Of a stretch of 64,000 bases of DNA, positions 33,316-41,162 are shown piece after piece. How positions within the stretch are numbered: position 1 is the stretch's first letter; each line of letters begins with the position of its first letter. The stretch is from JACVRW01 sp963734365 (GTDB taxonomy: Bacteria > Actinomycetota > Thermoleophilia > Solirubrobacterales > Thermoleophilaceae). Under the pieces are notes generated by a model. It had not been told where the DNA came from, did not search any database, and saw only the letters and a program-made list of their open reading frames with translations. The stretch covers positions 558,001 to 622,000 of the forward strand of contig CAVTGV010000008.1 in assembly GCA_963734365.1 (NCBI GenBank). The letters run 5' to 3'. The position numbers and the translations under genes are program-made.

Positions 33316-33729
33316 GTGGCCCACGCCCGCGTTGCCGCCCTGCTCCTCCTCCTGCTGCCCGCCCTCGCGTTCGGGGGCTGCGGCGGCGGGGACGACGAGG
33401 AGCAGATCGACGAGACGGTGCGCGACTTCGTCAACGCCGCCAACGACCGGGACGCCGACACCTTCTGCGGCGAGATAGTGACCCAGGAGTTCCTCGAGAA
33501 GACCACCGGAGCGACGGGCGATGACGCCCAGGACGAGTGCCGCCGCCAGCTGAAGGCGATCAAGGGCCTGCGGGTGAAGCTGGTGCGGATCGGCAAGACC
33601 GAGATCGACGGCGACAAGGCCACGGTCAGGGCGGTCATCAGGGCACAGGGCGTGACGGCGCCCGAGGCGCTCCGGCTCGAGAAGCAGGACGGGGACTGGA
33701 AGCTGTCGGGCAGGAGCGGCGGCGACTAG
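33316..33729 (+). CDS. Small lipoprotein, DUF4878/NTF2-like
   Basis: The 137-residue protein has a lipoprotein signal peptide (about 1-20, lipobox FGGC followed by GGGDDEE). The rest resembles small NTF2-like/DUF4878 domains: an alpha helix (EEQIDETVRDFVNAANDRDADTFC), a Cys pair (CGE..., DECRRQ) and beta strands ending in EKQDGDWKLSG. GAAAGG lies about nine bases before the GTG. It is inserted between obgE and proB. Confidence 0.65.
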   Translation: MAHARVAALLLLLLPALAFGGCGGGDDEEQIDETVRDFVNAANDRDADTFCGEIVTQEFLEKTTGATGDDAQDECRRQLKAIKGLRVKLVRIGKTEIDGDKATVRAVIRAQGVTAPEALRLEKQDGDWKLSGRSGGD

Positions 33730-33760
33730 CCGACCCGTCCGGGCCTAACCTCTGCGCGAC

Positions 33761-34852
33761 ATGGCAACGGTGGTGGTCAAGCTCGGATCGAGCATCGTGG
33801 CGGACGAGGCCGGCGAGGTACGTGCCGACGTGCTCCGGCTGGTCTGCAATCAGGTGGCCGAGCGCTACCGGGCCGGGGACGACACGGTGATGGTGACCTC
33901 GGGTGCCATCGCGCGCGGAATGAGACTCATGCAGCTGCCCATGCGCCCGAGCGCGATGCAGGAGCTCCAGGCCGCCTCGGCGGTGGGCCAGGGCAAGCTC
34001 TACCGCCACTACGACGAGCTCCTGCAGGAGCACGACGTGCCCTCCGCTCAGGTGCTTCTGACCTTCTTCGACATGTCCGCGCGCACCCACTACCTGAACG
34101 CGCGGCACACGCTGCGGACGCTGCTGCGCTGGCGCGTGGTTCCGGTGATCAACGAGAACGACACCACCACCACGGACGAGATCTCGTTCGGCGACAACGA
34201 CTTCCTCGCCGCCCAGGTGGCGATCCTGCTCGGCGCGGATCTGCTCGTGCTGCTCACCGACACCGGAGGGCTGCACACCTCCGACCCTCGGCGTGACCCG
34301 GATGCCGAGCTGATCGCCGACGTGACGAGCCTGGAGGAGGTCGAGCGCTACGAGATCGGGCTGTCCAGCTCGCCGCTCGGGTCCGGCGGGATGCGCTCGA
34401 AGGTGGTGGCGGCTGAGATGGCCACCGCAGCCGGCATCCCGGTCACGATTACCAGCGGCGTGCAAGCCGAGTCGGTGGCCGCGGCTCTGGCGGGTCGCCC
34501 CGGCGGCACGCGCTTCCACCCGCAGGAGGGGCGTGTGTCGAGCTTCAAGCTGTGGCTGAAGTACGCGAAGCCGACCCGCGGCCGGCTGATCGTCGACGAG
34601 GGCGCGGAGCACGCGCTGCGCGAGCGCGGCACGAGCCTGCTGCCCGTGGGCGTGACCGAGGTCGAGGGGGAGTTCGAGGCGGGTGACGCCGTGGAGGTCC
34701 GCTCGGGCGGACGCCCCGTCGGCAAGGGCATCGTCGGCTTCTCGTCTCACGAGCTGCGCCGGATCCGTGGCCTCAAGACCGACGACGTGCGCGAGCTACT
34801 TCCGCGGGCGACCGAGGAAGCGGTGCACCGGGACTACTTCGTGTTGGAATAG
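33761..34852 (+). CDS. proB: Glutamate 5-kinase
   Basis: ProB phosphorylates glutamate, the first and regulated step of proline synthesis. The 363-residue protein has the amino-acid-kinase motifs VVKLGSSIVADE, VTSGAIARGM, VINENDTTTTDE and LGSGGMRSK, and a C-terminal PUA domain (about 275-360). TAACCT (33746-33751) lies nine bases before the ATG, so it has its own promoter. proA is separated from it by a MATE transporter. Confidence 0.96.
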   Translation: MATVVVKLGSSIVADEAGEVRADVLRLVCNQVAERYRAGDDTVMVTSGAIARGMRLMQLPMRPSAMQELQAASAVGQGKLYRHYDELLQEHDVPSAQVLLTFFDMSARTHYLNARHTLRTLLRWRVVPVINENDTTTTDEISFGDNDFLAAQVAILLGADLLVLLTDTGGLHTSDPRRDPDAELIADVTSLEEVERYEIGLSSSPLGSGGMRSKVVAAEMATAAGIPVTITSGVQAESVAAALAGRPGGTRFHPQEGRVSSFKLWLKYAKPTRGRLIVDEGAEHALRERGTSLLPVGVTEVEGEFEAGDAVEVRSGGRPVGKGIVGFSSHELRRIRGLKTDDVRELLPRATEEAVHRDYFVLE

Positions 34853-34853
34853 G

Positions 34854-36173
34854 TTGCGCCTGCGCTCCCCCTACGACCGCGAGATCCTGGCGCTTGCCCT
34901 CCCGGCGCTCGGCGCGCTCGCCGCCGAGCCGCTCTACCTCCTCGCCGACACCGCGATGGTCGGGCATCTGGGTACGGAGGAGCTGGCGGCGCTGGCCATC
35001 GCCGCGGCGCTCCTGGCCGGAGCCTTCACCCTCTTCAACTTCCTCACCTACGGCACCACGGCCCAGGTCGCCCGGCTGCAGGGCGCCGGTCACGAGGTCG
35101 ATGCGGGACGGATCGCCGCCCAGGCGCTCTGGCTCTCCACCGCCATCGGCCTCGTGCTCACCGCGCTGCTCAGCAGCCTCGCCGCGCCGCTCGTGGACCT
35201 GATGGGAGCCGACGGCCGGACCCGCGAGCTGGCGATCGAGTACCTGCGCATCGGTTCGTTCGGACTCCCCTTCGCGCTGATCGCGCTGGCCGGCCAGGGC
35301 TACCTGCGGGGAGTGTCCGACCTGCGCACGCCGCTCGTGATCGTCGTCGTGGCCAACGCGGCGAACGTGGTGCTGAACCTGCTCTTCATCTACGGCTTCG
35401 GCTGGGGCCTCGCCGGATCGGCCGCGGCGACCGTGGTGGCGCAGGCCGGAATGGGGGCGGCGTTCGTCCGAGCGCTGCTGGCCGCCCCCGCCGACACGCG
35501 CCGCCCCTCGCTGGAGCGAATGCGCCCGCTAGCCCGGATCGGCAGTGAGATCTTCGTGCGCACGGCGGCCCTGTACGGCTCCTTCCTCGTGGCCGGTGCG
35601 GTGCTCGCGCGGGTCGGCGACGACTCGCTCGCCGCGCACCAGATCGCCTTCCAGCTGTTCGTGTTCCTGGCGCTCGTGCTCGACGCGATCGCGATCGCCG
35701 GACAGGTCATCGTCGGCCGCGCGCTCGGTGCCGGGGACGCAGAGGAGGCCTACCGTGCCGCCCGCCGCATGATCGAGTGGGCGGTGGTGGCCGGCGCGCT
35801 CTTCGGCGCGATCATGCTCGCGCTGATCGACGTTTTGCCCCACGCCTTCAGCAGCGATCCGAGGGTGATCGAACGGGCACAGGAGATCTGGATCATCTTC
35901 GCGCTGATGCAACCCGCGAACGGCGCGGTGTTCGCGCTCGACGGCATCCTCATCGGCGCCGGGGACACCCGCTTCCTGATGTGGGGGATGTTGTTCGCGT
36001 CCTTCGGCGTGTTCGTTCCGATCGCGCTCGCGTCGCTGGCCTTCGACCTCGGCATCGTCGGCGTCTGGTGGGGTCTGATCGGCCTGATTGTCGCCCGGCT
36101 GGTTACGTGTGGCTGGCGCTTCGCGGGGCGGCGCTGGGCCGTGACCGGAGCCAGCCGGCAGGTGCCGGCATGA
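34854..36173 (+). CDS. MATE-family multidrug/metabolite exporter
   Basis: The 439-residue protein has twelve membrane helices in two six-helix halves; DREILALALPALGALAAEPLYLLADTAMVGHLG is the family's N-terminal pattern. It uses a Na+ or H+ gradient to export cationic compounds. The TTG at 34854 follows the proB stop by one base; CTG at 34860 is an alternative. Its stop overlaps the first possible proA start (ATGA). It interrupts the usual proB-proA order. Confidence 0.9.
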   Translation: MRLRSPYDREILALALPALGALAAEPLYLLADTAMVGHLGTEELAALAIAAALLAGAFTLFNFLTYGTTAQVARLQGAGHEVDAGRIAAQALWLSTAIGLVLTALLSSLAAPLVDLMGADGRTRELAIEYLRIGSFGLPFALIALAGQGYLRGVSDLRTPLVIVVVANAANVVLNLLFIYGFGWGLAGSAAATVVAQAGMGAAFVRALLAAPADTRRPSLERMRPLARIGSEIFVRTAALYGSFLVAGAVLARVGDDSLAAHQIAFQLFVFLALVLDAIAIAGQVIVGRALGAGDAEEAYRAARRMIEWAVVAGALFGAIMLALIDVLPHAFSSDPRVIERAQEIWIIFALMQPANGAVFALDGILIGAGDTRFLMWGMLFASFGVFVPIALASLAFDLGIVGVWWGLIGLIVARLVTCGWRFAGRRWAVTGASRQVPA

Positions 36174-36187
36174 GTACCCTTGCCGGC

Positions 36188-37459
36188 ATGGCCACCATCG
36201 CCCAGTCGGTCGCCGAAGTATGCGCTCAGGCGCAGCTCGCCTCGCGTGAGCTGGCCACGCTGAGCACGGGGGCCAAGAACGATGCGCTGGAGGCGATGGC
36301 GGCTGCGCTCGAGCAGCGTGCCGACGAGATCCTCGAGGCGAACGCACGCGACATGGAGGCCGGCGAGGAGGCCGGTCTGGATCCCGGAATCATGGACCGC
36401 CTGAAGCTCGACGAGCGCCGTCTCTCGGACATCGCCCGGGACGTGCGCTCGATCGCCAAGCTGCCCGATCCAGTCGGCGAGACCATCGACGGCCACCGGC
36501 TCGAGAACGGCCTCGACGTGCGGCGCGTGCGCGTGCCGCTCGGGGTGGTGGCCGTGGTGTACGAGGCGCGGCCGAACGTGACCGTCGACTGCTCGGCGCT
36601 GTGTCTGAAGTCGGGCAACGCGATCGTGCTGCGCGGGTCGTCGATCGCGGCGCACTCCAACGCGGTTCTGGCCCAGGTGGTCTCGCGGGCCGCGCTGGGA
36701 GCCGGCGTTCCCGAGGGGGCGATCTCGATCGTCACCGGGGGCGATCGCGACGAGCTGCGCCAGATCGCCACGCAGGACGGCGTGGTCGATCTCGTGATCC
36801 CGCGCGGCGGGGACGGGCTCAAGCAGGCGCTCAAGGAGCACGCCACCGTGCCGGTGATCTACGCCGCGGGCGGAAACGCGCACGTGTTCGTCGACGCGAG
36901 CGCCGACCTGGACGACGCGGTGGCAATCACAGTGAACGCCAAGGTCCAGCGCCCCTCTACCTGCAACGCGGCGGAGACCCTTCTGGTGCACGCCGACATC
37001 GCGGCGGCCTTCCTGCCCCGCGTCCTGGGGGAGCTGCGGGAGTCCGGGGTGGAGCTGCGGGTGGACGGCCGCACGCGCTCGCTCGCCGGGCCGCTGGCCG
37101 ATTCGCTCGTCGACGCCACCGAAGCGGACTGGGCGACCGAATACCACGCGCTGATCCTCGCCGTGAAGGTGGTGGACTCCCTCGAAGAGGGGATCGAGCA
37201 CGTGAACCGCTACAGCTCCGGGCATTCCGAGGCGATCGTCACCGAGTCCACGAGGTCCGCGCAGGCCTTCACCGGCGGAGTCGACGCCGCCTGCGTCTAC
37301 GTCAACGCGTCCACGCGCTTCACGGACGGAGCCGTCTTCGGCATGGGCGCCGAGATCGGCAACTCGACCCAGAAGCTTCACGCTCGCGGTCCGATCGGGA
37401 CGCGCGAGCTGACCACCTACAAGTTCGTGGTCGAGGGCTCCGGGCAGGTCCGCGAGTAG
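36188..37459 (+). CDS. proA: Gamma-glutamyl phosphate reductase
   Basis: ProA reduces glutamyl-5-phosphate with NADPH in proline synthesis. The 423-residue aldehyde-dehydrogenase-fold protein has the cofactor loop and the catalytic cysteine in RPSTCNAAE. TACCCT (36175-36180) ends seven bases before ATG 36188, favouring this start over ATG 36170, which overlaps the MATE stop by four bases and would add six residues (MSTLAG). Confidence 0.95.
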   Translation: MATIAQSVAEVCAQAQLASRELATLSTGAKNDALEAMAAALEQRADEILEANARDMEAGEEAGLDPGIMDRLKLDERRLSDIARDVRSIAKLPDPVGETIDGHRLENGLDVRRVRVPLGVVAVVYEARPNVTVDCSALCLKSGNAIVLRGSSIAAHSNAVLAQVVSRAALGAGVPEGAISIVTGGDRDELRQIATQDGVVDLVIPRGGDGLKQALKEHATVPVIYAAGGNAHVFVDASADLDDAVAITVNAKVQRPSTCNAAETLLVHADIAAAFLPRVLGELRESGVELRVDGRTRSLAGPLADSLVDATEADWATEYHALILAVKVVDSLEEGIEHVNRYSSGHSEAIVTESTRSAQAFTGGVDAACVYVNASTRFTDGAVFGMGAEIGNSTQKLHARGPIGTRELTTYKFVVEGSGQVRE

Positions 37460-37472
37460 GTGCCTTAGCGCT

Positions 37473-38129
37473 TTGCGCATAGGAATCTTCGGAGGAGCCT
37501 TCAACCCGCCTCACCTGGGTCACCTCGTGTGCGCCCAGGAGGCGCTGTTGCAGCTGGGCCTCGACCGCGTGAGCTTCGTGCCCGTCGGGCAGGCGCCGCA
37601 CCGCGAGCTCGAGGACGATCCCGGGGCCGAGGCGCGTCTCGAGATGGTGGAGCTGGCGGTGGCGGACGACGAGCGCTTCACCGTCTCGCGCGCCGAGATC
37701 GACCGCAAGGGGCCGTCGTACACCGCCGACACGCTCGAGGCGATGCGCGTCGAGTCGCCCGGTGACGAGTTCTTCCTGATCCTCGGCGGCGACCAGGCCG
37801 CGGCGCTGCCCTCCTGGCACGAGCCCGAACGGGTGCTCGAGCACGCCACGGTCGCTGTGTTCGAGCGCACGGGGTGGACCCGCAACGGCATCGGGATCCG
37901 GATCGGCCGGCTGCGCGGCGCCGACCTCGTGCGCTACCTCGACATGCCCCTGATCCAGATCTCCTCGACCGTCGTCCGCCGGCGGGTGCGGGAAGGCACG
38001 CCGATCCGCTACCTCGTCCCCGCCCCGGTACGGAGCTACATCGAGGATCGCGGGGTCTACGCGCCCGCGGTCGAGCAGCCTGCGCCAGAGCCGAAGCCAA
38101 AGGCCAAGGCGAAGGCGGGCCGTCCGTGA
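37473..38129 (+). CDS. nadD: Nicotinate-nucleotide adenylyltransferase
   Basis: NadD adenylates nicotinate mononucleotide in NAD synthesis. The 218-residue protein begins IGIFGGAFNPPHLGHL (HxGH motif) and has the ISSTVVRRRV motif. The last 25 residues are a Pro/Lys/Ala-rich extension (PKPKAKAKAG). The TTG start at 37473 lies 13 bases after proA; the stop overlaps rsfS by four bases. Confidence 0.95.
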   Translation: MRIGIFGGAFNPPHLGHLVCAQEALLQLGLDRVSFVPVGQAPHRELEDDPGAEARLEMVELAVADDERFTVSRAEIDRKGPSYTADTLEAMRVESPGDEFFLILGGDQAAALPSWHEPERVLEHATVAVFERTGWTRNGIGIRIGRLRGADLVRYLDMPLIQISSTVVRRRVREGTPIRYLVPAPVRSYIEDRGVYAPAVEQPAPEPKPKAKAKAGRP

Positions 38130-38494
38130 CCGGCGACGCGCACCTGAGCGACCCGACGAGCCTGGCGGAGCGCATCGCGCAGGTGGCATCGGACCGGAAG
38201 GCGAGCGACATCCGGGTGATCGACCTGCGCGGGATCGTGTCCTACACCGACTTCTTCGTGATCTGCTCGGGCAACAGCGAGCGCCAGACCAAGGCGATCC
38301 ACGACGCCATCTACGAAGACCTGAAGCACGACGACGAGCGCCTCCTCCCACGCCGCACCGAGGGCGGCCGCGACGCCCGCTGGATCCTGCTCGACTACTG
38401 GGACGTGGTGGTCCACATCTTCACCCCCGACGCGCGCGAGTACTACCGCCTGGAGAACCTCTGGGGCGAGGCCCCGGCGCGCTCGGTGGGCTGA
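38126..38494 (+). CDS. rsfS: Ribosome silencing factor RsfS
   Basis: RsfS binds L14 and blocks 50S-30S joining in starvation. The 122-residue protein has the family motifs ASDIRVIDLRGIVSYTDFFVICSG and the WILLDYWDVVVHIFTPDARE ending. The GTG start overlaps nadD (GTGA). nadD-rsfS pairing is conserved in bacteria. Confidence 0.95.
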   Translation: MTGDAHLSDPTSLAERIAQVASDRKASDIRVIDLRGIVSYTDFFVICSGNSERQTKAIHDAIYEDLKHDDERLLPRRTEGGRDARWILLDYWDVVVHIFTPDAREYYRLENLWGEAPARSVG

Positions 38495-38512
38495 TTCCGT
38501 CCGACGTGGGTA

Positions 38513-38526
38513 CGAACATGTGTTCG
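38513..38526 (+). promoter_or_regulatory. LexA-box-like operator
   Basis: CGAACATGTGTTCG is a perfect palindrome (arms extend to ACGAACA/TGTTCGT) and fits the SOS consensus CGAACRNRYGTTCG of Bacillus and the GAAC-N4-GTTC of actinobacteria. It overlaps the GTG start (38520) of the nuclease reading frame, so a bound LexA would block transcription or elongation at that point. Confidence 0.7.
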
Positions 38527-39203
38527 TGCTGTCGAGCAATGAGAAGGGCGGGATAGCGGAGACGCAGATCGCGGCTGCCGCCACGAAGCTCGGCGTGCCG
38601 GTGTTGCGCCCGATCGTTGAGCACGGCCGGTACGACCTGGCGTTCGAGATCGGCGGGCGGTTGCTGCGGGTGCAGTGCAAGTGGGCGTCCCTGGAGCGGG
38701 ACGGCGCGGTCCTGCGAGTCAATCTTCAGACCTGCCGTCACACACCGAAGGGCTACGTCTTCGGCTCCTACCATGCCCACGAGATCGATGTGGTCGCGGT
38801 CTACTCCGGCGAGCTCGACCGTTGCTACCTTCTTCCGATGTCGCTGGTCGAGGGTCGGCGGGCGGTCTATCTGCGACTGACTCCTCCGCTCAACAGCCAG
38901 CGCGCGTGCATTAATCTAGAGGCCGATTTTCGGTTTCCTGGGGCTATAGCTCAGCTGGGAGAGCGTTCGGCTGGCAGCCGAAAGGTCGGGGGTTCGAGTC
39001 CCCCTAGCTCCACTCCCTCAGTCGTCCAAGTCGGTTGCCACGAGTTCCGCAACCATTTCGGGTACTTCCTCGAGCAGGCGGCCGCGGGCACCGACATCGA
39101 AGTCAGCCGTCGTGGAAAGCCGTACGCTCGGTTGATCGCCGCTCGGCCGCCCGAGGCGGAGGCCGAGCCCGAAGCGACGCTCGCGCTCGTCAAGCCCGCT
39201 TGA
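38520..39203 (+). CDS. Group-I-intron-type PD-(D/E)XK nuclease reading frame that runs through a tRNA gene into an antitoxin domain
   Basis: Residues 1-140 match the small PD-(D/E)XK endonuclease family associated with group I introns: GGIAETQIAAAATKLGVPVLRPIVE, RYDLAFEIGGRLLRVQCKW (catalytic D...QxK) and EIDVVAVYSGELDRCYLLP. The frame is uninterrupted through the tRNA-Ala gene (38940-39012; residues about 141-165 are tRNA read as peptide, GAIAQLGERSAGSRK) and continues as VGCHEFRNHFGYFLEQAAAGTDIEVSRRGKP, a Phd/YefM antitoxin-type domain (about 170-208). There is no stop in between. GTG 38526 is an alternative start; both overlap the LexA-like box. Its 3' end overlaps the opposite DUF47 gene by 14 bases. 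Whether it is translated past the tRNA is unknown. Confidence 0.7.
   Translation: MFVLSSNEKGGIAETQIAAAATKLGVPVLRPIVEHGRYDLAFEIGGRLLRVQCKWASLERDGAVLRVNLQTCRHTPKGYVFGSYHAHEIDVVAVYSGELDRCYLLPMSLVEGRRAVYLRLTPPLNSQRACINLEADFRFPGAIAQLGERSAGSRKVGGSSPPSSTPSVVQVGCHEFRNHFGYFLEQAAAGTDIEVSRRGKPYARLIAARPPEAEAEPEATLALVKPA
38912..38917 (+). promoter_or_regulatory. Candidate -10 of the tRNA-Ala gene
   Basis: TAATCT lies 22 bases before the tRNA 5' end, inside the nuclease reading frame, in a locally AT-rich stretch. The tRNA could thus be transcribed independently of the nuclease message. Confidence 0.45.
38940..39012 (+). tRNA. tRNA-Ala (anticodon GGC)
   Basis: A 73-base cloverleaf: acceptor GGGGCTA/TAGCTCC with the alanine identity pair G3:U70; D arm GCTC...GAGC; anticodon stem TTCGG/CCGAA with loop CTGGCAG (anticodon GGC); T arm GGGGG TTCGAGT CCCCC; discriminator A. 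CCA is not encoded. It lies wholly inside a longer open reading frame. Confidence 0.97.
39022..39203 (+). other. Phd/YefM-type antitoxin domain without its own start codon
   Basis: The domain CHEFRNHFGYFLEQAAAGTDIEVSRRGKPYARLIAA fits the antitoxin family pattern (ELRxxxxxxLxxVxxGxxxxVTRRGxPVAxL). No ATG, GTG, TTG or CTG lies in frame between the tRNA and the domain, and no toxin gene follows. It is thus either translated only as part of the fused frame or a displaced fragment left by recombination at the tRNA 3' end. Confidence 0.6.
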
Positions 39204-39849
39204 CCGCCACGCCGCGCAACGTGTGCGCCACGCTCTCGCAGGCGTCGATGGCGTTCTCCACGCGCTCGAAGATGTCCTTCCAGCGGATGACGGTCATCGG
39301 GTCCACTCCACCCTCGAAGAGGGCGGTCAGGCCGGCGCGGAGGATGCGGTCGCCCTCGTCCTCGAGGCGGTCGATCTCGGCGAGGTGCCTCTGGGCCTCG
39401 GGCAGGTCGTCGCCCCCGTCGAGGGCTCCAAGGGCCTGCGCGACCTCCGATCCCGCCGCGGCGAGCGTGTCCGCCAGCTCGATAGCCTGATCCATCGGCG
39501 CCTCCACGCGGTAGAGGCCGAGCAGGTCGGCGGCTTCCTCGGCGTAGTCCACCACGTCGTCCAGCCCCGACGCGAGCGCCAGGATGTCGCCGCGGTCGAA
39601 GGGCACCGTGGGGCGCGCGTGGAGGTGGTGGACGATGTCGTGGGTCACGCTGTCGTTGGCGTGCTCGACGTCCACGAGCTCGAGCCGCAGGGTGCCCCCG
39701 TCGGGCCAGGAGCGCATCAGCTCACGCAGGAGCGCGGTGGAGATCTCGACGTTGCGGCCGGCGCGCCCGAGCAGGTCGAGGAGCTCGCCGTAGTCGGGTG
39801 ACCGTCCGAAGATCGACGACACCCGTGCGGCTGCGTGTGGCCCACTCAT
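39190..39849 (-). CDS. DUF47 / PhoU-like phosphate-transport accessory protein
   Basis: The 219-residue all-helical protein has the DUF47 pattern: VEISTALLRELMRSWPD, LVDVEHANDSVTHDIVHHLH (metal-binding ExxxxD/H), FDRGDILALASGLDDVVDYAEEAADLLGLY and IRWKDIFERVENAIDACE. DUF47 proteins usually accompany Pit phosphate transporters; no pit gene is visible here. Its 3' end overlaps the converging antitoxin frame by 14 bases. Confidence 0.88.
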   Translation of the reverse strand: MSGPHAAARVSSIFGRSPDYGELLDLLGRAGRNVEISTALLRELMRSWPDGGTLRLELVDVEHANDSVTHDIVHHLHARPTVPFDRGDILALASGLDDVVDYAEEAADLLGLYRVEAPMDQAIELADTLAAAGSEVAQALGALDGGDDLPEAQRHLAEIDRLEDEGDRILRAGLTALFEGGVDPMTVIRWKDIFERVENAIDACESVAHTLRGVAVKRA

Positions 39850-39912
39850 GTCCCGAACCTAGGCCAACGTCCGCGCTATGCAGGTAAAAAGGTGGTGAAC
39901 GCGCCCGACGGG

Positions 39913-41097
39913 TCAGCCGCCGGATGCAGCCGAGGATTCGCGCACCCGCCGCCGAGCGTCCGCAAAATGCAGCGTCTCGTAGGCGATCAGGGCCGCGCTG
40001 ATCAGGGCCGCCGTGCCGAGGGCGACGACCGCGTCGACCTCGGTGGCCACGGGGATCAGCGCCAGACACAGGATCGCGACGAACACGCGCTGGCGGTTGA
40101 GCGAGTGCACGTTTCGCAGCCGGAAGGCCACGTGCCCGCCGTAGTAAAGGGCCATGCCGCCGAACAGCGCGGCCGCCGGCACCTGCTTGAGCGGCTCGTC
40201 CACGTGCCCCACGGTCTTCTTCACGCCGAGCGCCACCAGCACGATGCCGGCCACCATGAACAGGTGGATGTAGCTGTACGAGTCCCGGGCCATCCGCGCC
40301 CGCTCGTCACCGCGCGTGCGGCTGAAGCGCCGCTCACTCACCACCGCGACGACGTCGAAGTAGGCCCACCACATCCCAGCGGCGAGAACGATCGTCATGA
40401 CGGCGGCGAGCACCAGGCCGCCGTCGATCTCCTCGCCCTCGATCCCCGCTCCGATCGCGACGATCGACTCGCCCAGGGCGATGATCAGGATGAGCGAGAA
40501 GCGCTCGGCGAAATGGGCGGCCGAGACCTTGAACCCGCGCACCCCGAACACGAAGGGCCCGGCAAAGTCGATCGTCAGCGCGAGGATCCAGAGCACGGCT
40601 TGGGTGGTCCCCTCGCTGAAGCCGGCGGCGAGGATCAACAGGGGCGCGGGCAGCGCACTGCGCGACAGCACACGAAGCGCCTGGGCGGTGTCCACGTCGT
40701 CGTTGGCCTCGGCGAAGATGAAGATGTGCAGGAGCCGGACGGCCGTGTAGGAAATGCCGAACAGCGCGGCGTCGTCGCCGAACGCGTGCGGGGCCGCGAG
40801 CGCTGAGAGCAGCATCGCGGCCATCGCGGCGAACATGAGCAGCCGCTCGGTGTCGCGCTCGGTGTCGATGTAGTTCGTCAGCCACGCGTACGCCGCCCAC
40901 GCCCACCACAGCGCCGCCAGAACCAGCATTCCCTGACCTAGGCCCTCCCAGGTGGGATGCTCGGCCATGAGCAGGGTGACCTGTGTGAGCGCGAAGACGA
41001 ACACCAGGTCGAAGAACAACTCGAGGGGCGCTACCCGTTTCTCGGTGCCGTCCTGCTGGCCCTCGTCGATCTCCTGCTGTTCCTCGGACACGCTCAT
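39913..41097 (-). CDS. Low-temperature-requirement A (LtrA)-like membrane protein
   Basis: The 394-residue protein has about eleven membrane helices and the LtrA motifs PLELFFDLVFVFALTQVT and ERFSLILIIALGESIVAIG. The family was named in Listeria for cold growth; the function is unknown. I use the start 41097 (MSVSEEQQ) because the 56 residues upstream are non-homologous Arg/Cys-rich sequence. It is divergent from the molybdate regulator with 65 bases between starts. Confidence 0.9.
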   Translation of the reverse strand: MSVSEEQQEIDEGQQDGTEKRVAPLELFFDLVFVFALTQVTLLMAEHPTWEGLGQGMLVLAALWWAWAAYAWLTNYIDTERDTERLLMFAAMAAMLLSALAAPHAFGDDAALFGISYTAVRLLHIFIFAEANDDVDTAQALRVLSRSALPAPLLILAAGFSEGTTQAVLWILALTIDFAGPFVFGVRGFKVSAAHFAERFSLILIIALGESIVAIGAGIEGEEIDGGLVLAAVMTIVLAAGMWWAYFDVVAVVSERRFSRTRGDERARMARDSYSYIHLFMVAGIVLVALGVKKTVGHVDEPLKQVPAAALFGGMALYYGGHVAFRLRNVHSLNRQRVFVAILCLALIPVATEVDAVVALGTAALISAALIAYETLHFADARRRVRESSAASGG

Positions 41098-41141
41098 GCG
41101 GCAGCGCCCGATGATCGCAGGGCGCAAGAGCCGTTCATCTA

Positions 41142-41162
41142 TGCCTATGTAATGCTTAGGCA
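41142..41162 (+). promoter_or_regulatory. Dyad abutting the start codon of the molybdate regulator
   Basis: TGCCTA (41142-41147)-N9-TAGGCA (41157-41162) ends directly before ATG 41163; TATGTAAT between the arms could be the -10. Position and symmetry suggest autorepression. Confidence 0.55.

Noticed and set aside
38940..39012. Peptide encoded by the tRNA as a real protein domain
   Set aside because: The peptide (GAIAQLGER...) is simply the tRNA read in frame; similar spurious peptides appear wherever tRNAs lie in open frames. The reported interest is in the continuity of the frame, not in this peptide as a domain.
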